Shown here: one piece after another, positions 56,223 through 64,000 of the stretch
How the letters are laid out: the number at the start of each line of letters is the position of its first letter
How positions within the stretch are numbered: position 1 is the stretch's first letter
Made by a program: the position numbers and the translations under genes
Origin: Fibrobacter sp. UWR3
GTDB taxonomy: Bacteria; Fibrobacterota; Fibrobacteria; Fibrobacterales; Fibrobacteraceae
Length of the DNA: 64,000 nucleotides
Assembly: GCF_900143055.1 (NCBI RefSeq)
Contig: NZ_FRCW01000008.1
Span: 1-64,000 of the forward strand
Direction of reading: 5' to 3'
Notes under the pieces: model-generated
What the model was told of the DNA's origin: nothing
Database searches by the model: none
Seen by the model: the letters and a program-made list of their open reading frames with translations, nothing else

Positions 56223-56635
56223 ATACCGCTCGTTCGTCAGGCGGTGCGAATGTTGCGTTTTGGGCGGTGCAAATGCTGCTTTTGGGCGAAATAGCAGACT
56301 AAATGGGGCTTTTGTCGCTGTTAGGTCTGTAAGATTTTATACAAATTAAACGTTTTTTGGCAAAAAATATGCTGTTTGCTCCCGAAAATGAACTTTTGAG
56401 GATGCTTTCGGGGGCAAAAGTCCTGAAAAATGCCTGAAACAGTACGAATAAACTAAAAATCAGCAGACCAAATGCCGCTTGGAAGGCTATTTGGTCTGTA
56501 AAAATGCGAATCATTCGCAAATTGCCTTCGAAGAGCCCGCAAAAAGCCCGCTTCGCGCACCCCGCACCCCGCGCCCCGCAACAAGCCCGCTTCGCGCCCC
56601 GCAACAAGCCCGCTTCGCGCCCTCCCTAGTCTCAT
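56223..56635. other. Gene-free stretch with hairpins and short repeats
   Basis: No credible gene in about 410 nt. It holds the 13-mer CCGCTCGTTCGTC (56,226-56,238, inverted copy at 7,541), a weak inverted repeat (CAGACTAAA at about 56,295, TTAGGTCTG at about 56,320), a stronger perfect one (CAGACCAAAT at 56,464-56,473, ATTTGGTCTG at 56,489-56,498) and GC-rich tandem repeats after 56,543. Confidence 0.6.
56571..56616. repeat. Two perfect 23-bp tandem repeats
   Basis: The unit GCGCCCCGCAACAAGCCCGC plus TTC occurs twice back to back (56,571-56,593 and 56,594-56,616). A partial copy (AAAGCCCGCTTCGCGC) precedes it at about 56,544. Confidence 0.75.
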
Positions 56636-56666
56636 ACAAAAATCCCGAGGGCCGCAGCCCCCGGGA
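56636..56666 (-). terminator. Intrinsic terminator of the GH5 gene
   Basis: On the minus strand TCCCGGGGGCT, loop GCGG, CCCTCGGGA (GC-rich stem with one mismatch), followed by five T residues (A run at 56,638-56,642 on the plus strand). About 30 nt past the stop of the cellulase gene. Confidence 0.8.
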
Positions 56667-56694
56667 CTTCTCTCTCTTTTGGTGTAACTCTTGC

Positions 56695-58029
56695 TTATCG
56701 CACCTGCACGCGCATCGTCTTGCTGCCTTCCTTCGCGTTCACGCGCACGACGTACGAACCGGAGGGGAGGCTTGCGAGCGAGAGCGCGCCGCTCACGTTC
56801 TCGACAGCCATGAACTTGTTGCCCAGCAGGCTGTAGATTTCAACATTCGCGTTGCCGCCGGCGATATTCAGGGTCTTGCCCTCGAGGCTCACGCTGAACC
56901 CGCCCGCGATTGCGGGGGCCTTGATCCCGACTTCCTCTTCGGCCTTGCAGGCCTTGTAGCTCGTGGGGTTCGTGGCGAGGTAGCCCTTCACCAGGTTGCC
57001 CGATGTTGTGTACTGCAGCGAGTTCTTGTTCGAGCCATCCTGGAAGGCTGCGGTGCCTTCGTTAATGTAGGACGCAGACCAGTTTGCCCAGGAGAGCTTG
57101 TGTTTGTTCATGTAGTCCTGCCAGCTCTTGTTGCGGCTCTGGTCGGGATTTCCGTTACCATCTGAGTTGGCGGTGCCCCATTCCGAGACGAATACGGAGA
57201 GGCCCGCATTCATGGCCTTTTCGCCCTTGGAACCTTCACTTTCTCCACCCCAGTCGTAGTTGCCGCTCCAGTTATGGGAATTTGCATAGTAGTGCAGGGT
57301 GTAGGCCGTATTCTTCTTGGGGTCGTTCACCTCGTTACCGATGGCATCGGAGGGGTTCTGGTCCCAGGAGGGGTTGCCCACGAGAATCAGGTTGTCGGAA
57401 TACTGGCGGATGACCTGGATGACCTGGTTCGCGTAGTTCTTGACGTCGCTCCAGGAAATCTGTTCGGGTTCGTTGAAGACTTCGAAAATCACGTTGTCGT
57501 ACTGGCCGTAGGTTTCGGCCATTTCCTTGAAGAATTCCTTCGCGGAGTTGGTCTGCTGGTGTGCACTGTGGGAGTGCCAGTCGATAATCACATAGATGTC
57601 GTTCTTGATGGCGGCCTCGACCACGGTCTTCACGAAGTTCGTCTGGTTGGTCTTGTCGCCTTCCCAGCCCTTGAGCTTGATTCCGTTCCATTCGCCGTTC
57701 CAGTCATCAGTCGCCTTTGTAGCCATGGCTGCGCGCACAATCTGGATGTTCATGTCGCGAACCATGGTGGAAACACCTTCTTCGCTCCAGAATTCGACGG
57801 CCTGGGGCATAAGGCTCCAGTAGAGGCTCATGCCGCGCACCTGCACTTCGGCGCCATCCTTGACGCCTTCGCAGCTGCCGTAGATTTGCCCCTTGCCCTG
57901 CGAGTTCTTGCCGGTCATTAGCTGGCCGTACTGGCTCACGGGGCCCACGCGGGTGGGGGTGATTTGCGCGAATGCGGTTGTGGCCAGCGATGCCGCCAGA
58001 GCCAGGGATGCCGCCGTTGTGAATCTCAT
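56695..58029 (-). CDS. GH5 endoglucanase with sorting-like C-terminal domain
   Basis: 444 aa from ATG 58,027-58,029 (GGAGG 4 nt upstream). Signal peptide ending AFA, then a GH5 (subfamily-2-like) catalytic domain: VRGMSLYWS, RAAMAT, YVIIDWHSHSA, IFEVFNEP with the acid/base Glu at about residue 186, YTLHYYA and VFVSEWGTA with the nucleophile Glu at about 282. The last 70 residues form a small domain (VSLEGKTLNIAGGNANVEIYSLLGNK, LASLPSGSYVVRV) like that of the pectate lyase here and like type-A sorting domains. It should hydrolyse beta-1,4-glucans (cellulose) outside the cell. Single gene with its own terminator. Confidence 0.93.
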   Translation of the reverse strand: MRFTTAASLALAASLATTAFAQITPTRVGPVSQYGQLMTGKNSQGKGQIYGSCEGVKDGAEVQVRGMSLYWSLMPQAVEFWSEEGVSTMVRDMNIQIVRAAMATKATDDWNGEWNGIKLKGWEGDKTNQTNFVKTVVEAAIKNDIYVIIDWHSHSAHQQTNSAKEFFKEMAETYGQYDNVIFEVFNEPEQISWSDVKNYANQVIQVIRQYSDNLILVGNPSWDQNPSDAIGNEVNDPKKNTAYTLHYYANSHNWSGNYDWGGESEGSKGEKAMNAGLSVFVSEWGTANSDGNGNPDQSRNKSWQDYMNKHKLSWANWSASYINEGTAAFQDGSNKNSLQYTTSGNLVKGYLATNPTSYKACKAEEEVGIKAPAIAGGFSVSLEGKTLNIAGGNANVEIYSLLGNKFMAVENVSGALSLASLPSGSYVVRVNAKEGSKTMRVQVR

Positions 58030-58044
58030 AATACCTCCATACAC

Positions 58045-58054
58045 TGTCTAGACA
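58045..58054. promoter_or_regulatory. Palindrome upstream of the GH5 gene
   Basis: TGTCTAGACA, a perfect 10-bp palindrome 16 nt before the start codon. It overlaps the region where the transcript leader would lie, so it may be a regulator site or a leader hairpin. Confidence 0.3.
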
Positions 58055-58244
58055 ATGTAAAAACGTTCATACACTTTTCTTAATCTATATTCAAATTTCG
58101 CCATTTTTACGCTTTTAGGCGTATTTCGTGTTTACATCGGCAACCATTTGTGAGTATGGTCACTCATAATGGGAATTATTGCCGCATTTTTAATGCTAAA
58201 AGGGTGTTTTTTTTATTATTTTATCTCATACAAAAGGCTTCTCG

Positions 58245-59378
58245 ATGTCGCTCTATATAACTGTCAATACACTCTGCGCTGTCATCATGATTATCCTCAT
58301 GTTCATGGTTAAGCGTGGCGTGATGCACGAGTCCGACCAGAAGACGTTTTTTAACCTCTGCCTCAATTCGCTGCTCCTTTTTTCGTTCGACATTCTCTGG
58401 GTAGTGCTGGACGGGACTTCGTTTTCCCACGGCCCGCTGATAAACAAGATTGTAAACGCCGCCTATTTTGCGCAAAGTGGCGTCGTGTGCTATTGCTGGA
58501 GCCGCTATTCGCTGTTCCTTTCGGGGAACAGGCTCAAGCTGTGGAAATTCTACAGGGTGCTGTTCTTGCTGCCCATGATTGTGGTTGCCTTCATGGCGAT
58601 TGCCTCCATCTGGACAGGGTGGTTCTTCACCGTGGATGCCACGAACCACTACCAGCGTGGCGAATACCTCATTTTGCACGTGAGCCTCATCTTCGCGTAC
58701 CTGCTGTATTCCTTCTTTGTCGCGGTCTTTGCCATCAAGCGCAAGCGCGAGCTGGTGAACAAGAACAAGCTCTATGCCATCTCGGCGCTCGGCTTCTTGC
58801 CGTTTTTTGCAGAAATTGTCCAGATTGAGTACCCCGGACTCTCGGTTTTCTGCGTGGGTGCGACCCTCGGCCTCGTGGTGGTTTTCCTCGAAATCCAGCG
58901 CGAGATGATTTCGCTCGACCCGCTGACCCGCCTCAACAACCGCAACCAGGCGAGCATCTACCTGAGTTCGCGGTTCAAGCAAGAAATCCCGGGCAAGATG
59001 CTTTACCAGTTCGCGATGGACCTCGACAAGTTCAAGGGTATCAACGATACATACGGCCATATGGAGGGCGATAATGCGCTCATGATTGTTTCGATGGTGC
59101 TGAAACTCGTGTGTGGCCCGCGCGGGCACTTCATTTCGCGCTACGGGGGCGACGAGTTCGTGGTATTCGCGAACCTCCCGGACGACGATGCCGCGAATGA
59201 ACTCTGCGCCGCCATCGAGGAAAAACTGGAAAAGAGGTCCATCGGGCTTCCGTACGCACTCAAGATGAGCATCGGGTACGCAAGGCTCCGGAAGGGCGAA
59301 ACCGAGGAATCCCTTGGCCGCAGGGCGGACGAGTCCCTTTATGAAATCAAGAAGCGCAAGAAGGTGGATCGGGTATGA
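58245..59378 (+). CDS. Membrane diguanylate cyclase (GGDEF), first of tandem pair
   Basis: 377 aa. About six membrane helices fill residues 1-220 and form a putative sensor. The GGDEF domain (about 222-375) is complete: DPLTRLNNRN, MDLDKFKGINDTYGHMEGD, SRYGGDEF and a late GYA segment. The RxxD inhibitory site usual five residues before GGDEF is not seen (RGHFISRYGG instead), so product inhibition is probably absent. It should make cyclic di-GMP. It overlaps the next gene by 4 nt (ATGA). Confidence 0.9.
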   Translation: MSLYITVNTLCAVIMIILMFMVKRGVMHESDQKTFFNLCLNSLLLFSFDILWVVLDGTSFSHGPLINKIVNAAYFAQSGVVCYCWSRYSLFLSGNRLKLWKFYRVLFLLPMIVVAFMAIASIWTGWFFTVDATNHYQRGEYLILHVSLIFAYLLYSFFVAVFAIKRKRELVNKNKLYAISALGFLPFFAEIVQIEYPGLSVFCVGATLGLVVVFLEIQREMISLDPLTRLNNRNQASIYLSSRFKQEIPGKMLYQFAMDLDKFKGINDTYGHMEGDNALMIVSMVLKLVCGPRGHFISRYGGDEFVVFANLPDDDAANELCAAIEEKLEKRSIGLPYALKMSIGYARLRKGETEESLGRRADESLYEIKKRKKVDRV

Positions 59379-60508
59379 GCGAGTACTTGCTTGAATATGC
59401 CGAAATAAGCCTGTTCTGCATTGCGGTCCTCGCCGTGATGCTCAGGGCGCTCCGCACGAGCCTGAACAGGCTAGCCGACCAGACCATCCTCACGCACGTG
59501 TTCGTAATGATTATGATGCTTTTCGTCTTCGACCTCGTGTCGGAGATGGTCGAGGGACACGCTACCCCGGCCGCCATAGCCGTGAACCACGTCTGCTGCA
59601 TCGCGTTCCTCTCGCTGAACCTGTTCCTCGCGTTCCAGTGGCTTCGCTTTGTGGGCTACAACCTGCAGCTCCATTTTTGGCACCAGAAGCGGACCTTGCT
59701 CTATTTGCTGATTCCCTTGATGGTGGGCGTCTTGCTTATCGTGTGCTCCATATCGCAGGGCTGGATTTACCGCATTAGCCCCGACAACCACGCTATTCGC
59801 GGTAGCATTTACTTTGTCTATATTGCGATTTGCTGCTTCTACATGCTGGGCACGGGCTTTATTGCGGGCCGTCGCGTGTTCATTAGGCGCTACTACTCCG
59901 ACAAGCTTTTGTACCTGGCACTGGCGTCGTGTGGCGTGTTGCCCGCATTCTTCTTTGTTCTCGAGTATTTTACGGGCACGCATCCCTTCTCGGTTTACTC
60001 GATGGTGGTTGCCGTGCTTTGGGTATTCCTCGAACTGCAATCCCGCATGATTTCGACGGACCCGCTCACCAAGCTCAACAACAGGAACCAGCTGAACGTG
60101 TTTCTTGATTCCAAGATGGGGCAGAATTCGGCGAAGGGCTCGCTGTACCTGTTCGTGCTCGATGTGGACAAGTTCAAGGACATAAACGACAACTTCGGGC
60201 ATCACGAAGGCGACCGCGCGCTGATTACGGTTGCCGACGTGCTCAAGAAGGTTTGTGGCCCCCGCGGGCACTTCATTTCGCGCTTTGGCGGTGACGAGTT
60301 CAACCTGGTGGCGGAACTGCCCGATGCCTCTGCCGCGGAGGCCCTGAAAGATGCTATCAATGAAGAAATCGCCCTCAGGGACGAAACTCTCCCGTACCGC
60401 CTGTGCCTGAGCATCGGGTATGCCACTGGCCGCGGGAAGGGCGAAACCCTGAAAGACCTGTTTGAACGTGCCGACGAGGCGCTGTACAGGGAAAAGGCGA
60501 AGCGCTAG
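59375..60508 (+). CDS. Membrane diguanylate cyclase (GGDEF), second of tandem pair
   Basis: 377 aa, the same length and design as its upstream neighbour: several membrane helices, then DPLTKLNNRN, LDVDKFKDINDNFGHHEGD and SRFGGDEF. Like its neighbour it lacks the RxxD inhibitory site. The two C-terminal domains are clearly similar and the sensor halves are more diverged, as expected of an old tandem duplication with changed signal input. ATGA overlap with the first gene means shared transcription and coupled translation. Confidence 0.9.
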   Translation: MSEYLLEYAEISLFCIAVLAVMLRALRTSLNRLADQTILTHVFVMIMMLFVFDLVSEMVEGHATPAAIAVNHVCCIAFLSLNLFLAFQWLRFVGYNLQLHFWHQKRTLLYLLIPLMVGVLLIVCSISQGWIYRISPDNHAIRGSIYFVYIAICCFYMLGTGFIAGRRVFIRRYYSDKLLYLALASCGVLPAFFFVLEYFTGTHPFSVYSMVVAVLWVFLELQSRMISTDPLTKLNNRNQLNVFLDSKMGQNSAKGSLYLFVLDVDKFKDINDNFGHHEGDRALITVADVLKKVCGPRGHFISRFGGDEFNLVAELPDASAAEALKDAINEEIALRDETLPYRLCLSIGYATGRGKGETLKDLFERADEALYREKAKR

Positions 60509-60559
60509 CATGGACTTTCCGGTAAGTTTTTCTAAATTCTTTCTCGCTAGGATTTGGCT

Positions 60560-60973
60560 ATGCAGAATTTGAAGAAAGAAATAACTGTTGATTCCAAGAT
60601 TGAGAACATCGACGCCCTGACGGCGTTCGTGGAGAAGGAACTTGAACCGTTTGAACCTTCGATGAAGGCCCAGATGCAGATTAACGTTGCAATCGATGAA
60701 CTTTTTAGCAACGTGGTGCATTATTCCGGCTCGTCGAAGATGACGCTTGTTCTGGAAGTTGTGGAAGACGTTCTTTCGGCTAGCCTGACGTTTATCGATA
60801 ACGGCGTGGCGTACGACCCGCTTGCGAAGGCCGACCCGGATGTTACGCTCTCTGCCGACGACCGCGAGATTGGCGGGCTTGGCATTTTCCTGGTCAAGAA
60901 GACGATGGACCAGATGGAATACAAGCGCGACGGCGAGAAGAACATTCTCAAGATTACGAAGAAACTGGGCTAG
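60560..60973 (+). CDS. RsbW-like anti-sigma-type histidine-kinase-like ATPase
   Basis: 137 aa from ATG 60,560 with AGGA 7 nt upstream. GHKL fold motifs: the N box INVAIDELFSNVVHYS, the G1 box FIDNGVAYDP and the G2 box GGLGIFLVKKTMD. Such proteins bind and phosphorylate a STAS antagonist or hold a sigma factor. The STAS gene is 32 nt downstream, which fits a partner-switch pair. No sigma factor or phosphatase gene is in the window, so the output is not known. Confidence 0.88.
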   Translation: MQNLKKEITVDSKIENIDALTAFVEKELEPFEPSMKAQMQINVAIDELFSNVVHYSGSSKMTLVLEVVEDVLSASLTFIDNGVAYDPLAKADPDVTLSADDREIGGLGIFLVKKTMDQMEYKRDGEKNILKITKKLG

Positions 60974-61005
60974 GCCACAAGGAAAGTTTTAAAAAAGAGG
61001 TTAAT

Positions 61006-61302
61006 ATGCAGATTGAAAAGAAACTCGAAAACAACGTTTTGAGCTTTGCCCTGGAAGGGCGCTTGGATACCATGACCGCCCCGCAGCTCGAGGCTGAGGT
61101 CGTCGGAAAACTTGATGGCGTTACCGAATTGAATTTCGATTTCGCAAAGCTCTCTTACATTTCTTCTGCAGGCCTGCGCGTGCTGCTTTCTGCCCAGAAG
61201 GTCATGAACAAGCAGGGCAAGATGTTTATCCGCAACGTGTGCCCCGAAATCAAGGAAATCTTTGACGTGACGGGTTTCGCGGATATCCTTACCATCGTGT
61301 AA
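61006..61302 (+). CDS. STAS-domain anti-sigma-factor antagonist
   Basis: 98 aa. The SpoIIAA/RsbV-type fold is clear: LEGRLDTMTAPQLEAEV and the phosphorylation loop YISSAGLRVLLSAQK with Ser53/Ser54, then FDVTGFADILTIV. It should bind the RsbW-like kinase when unphosphorylated. The ribosome site AAAGAGGTTAAT is close to the start. Confidence 0.92.
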   Translation: MQIEKKLENNVLSFALEGRLDTMTAPQLEAEVVGKLDGVTELNFDFAKLSYISSAGLRVLLSAQKVMNKQGKMFIRNVCPEIKEIFDVTGFADILTIV

Positions 61303-61312
61303 GAATTCGCAA

Positions 61313-61341
61313 GCGAATAAATTATTTAATTTGTTATTCGC
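61313..61341 (+). terminator. Inverted repeat after the STAS gene
   Basis: GCGAATAA / TTATTCGC, 8 bp each, with a 13-nt AT-rich loop, 10 nt past the stop. Weak terminator or regulator site. Confidence 0.3.
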
Positions 61342-61354
61342 GCGATAATTTGTT

Positions 61355-61436
61355 ATCCCCGCTATACGATACTTGGCAACATGTTGCCATAGTAGAGTTA
61401 TCGTCTTTGGGGAGAAGGCGGGGATCTTTTGTTTTG
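61355..61436 (+). ncRNA. Nested three-helix RNA-like structure with U-rich end
   Basis: Three nested pairings: ATCCCCGC (61,355-61,362) with GCGGGGAT (61,418-61,425), ACGATA (61,366-61,371) with TATCGT (61,399-61,404), and GGCAAC-AT-GTTGCC (61,375-61,388). CTTTTGTTTTG follows. This could be a complex terminator or the body of a small structured RNA; no family recognised. Confidence 0.35.
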
Positions 61437-61454
61437 AATTTTATGTATAAAATA

Positions 61455-61472
61455 AGCCCGCTTTCGCGGGCT
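61455..61472 (-). terminator. Intrinsic terminator, mainly for thiC
   Basis: AGCCCGC, loop TTTC, GCGGGCT. Reading the minus strand a T-rich tail (TTATTTTATAC) follows; the hairpin could also stop plus-strand transcripts. Confidence 0.75.
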
Positions 61473-61543
61473 GTTTAAAGAATGCGTGCAAAGACAAAAA
61501 GATTCCATTAGGTTAGGTAGTCTTTGCTCGCCCTTCGCCTCGA

Positions 61544-61563
61544 CAACAGGTTTATACCTGTTG
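61544..61563 (-). terminator. Perfect hairpin 24 nt past thiC
   Basis: CAACAGGT, loop TTAT, ACCTGTTG. No T run follows on the minus strand, so it may protect the mRNA 3' end rather than terminate. Confidence 0.35.
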
Positions 61564-61587
61564 CCTCGTCTCGGCGCATGTGCGGCC

Positions 61588-64000
<2,413 letters not shown>

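Noticed and set aside
56299-56607. Open frame of 102 codons on the minus strand after gap
   Set aside because: It is made of the GC-rich tandem repeats and hairpins; no ribosome site and no conserved pattern.

Overview
The window looks like a chromosomal segment of a Fibrobacter-type bacterium (Fibrobacterota). The evidence is two proteins with the FISUMP paralogous domain typical of that genus, lipoproteins with poly-serine tracts, a secreted pectate lyase and a GH5 endoglucanase that end in Gly/Tyr/Val-rich sorting-like domains, and core genes with a GC-leaning codon usage. No tRNA, rRNA, CRISPR array, insertion sequence or phage gene was recognised.

Layout. 1-8.8 kb: a large Cys-repeat lipoprotein (minus strand), an EamA transporter, a small zinc-ribbon membrane protein, a TraB/GumN-type lipoprotein, a pectate lyase and metK (minus). 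8.9-17.8 kb, plus strand: a FISUMP lipoprotein, a Nif3-like protein, an M23 peptidase, a lamin-tail-domain protein with a barrel-like partner, a PAS-like membrane protein, a rhodanese lipoprotein and ribD. 17.8-21.7 kb: a giant TPR/transglutaminase-like lipoprotein (minus). 54.9-64 kb: GAPDH, GH5 cellulase, two tandem GGDEF membrane proteins, an RsbW-like kinase with a STAS antagonist, thiC and the 3' part of ilvD.

The centre of interest is 21.9-54.9 kb, read here as one secretion locus. A tightly coupled minus-strand operon encodes a carboxypeptidase-regulatory-like lipoprotein, a cleavable-signal HlyD adaptor, a TolC-like outer-membrane factor and a GAF-HlyD fusion. It is divergent from a DUF3467 protein, a FISUMP lipoprotein and a 21.5-kb reading frame for a giant RTX-repeat surface protein with an N-terminal LEPR-XLL motif. 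The giant frame is split by one apparent -1 frameshift at about 34,664-34,667; if restored, the product is 7,172 aa. Directly behind it (8 nt, then 1 nt) lie a PqqD-like/M50-peptidase/HlyD fusion and a shortened SecA-like ATPase. No ABC-transporter ATPase of the HlyB type is present. The inferred machine is therefore a type-I-like exporter in which an M50 membrane protein and a SecA-like motor take the inner-membrane role, with TolC and two separate HlyD proteins completing the envelope path.

The divergent intergenic region (27,235-27,542) is rich in dyad symmetry, including a 33-nt near-palindrome with a third half-site, and is a candidate control region for the whole locus.
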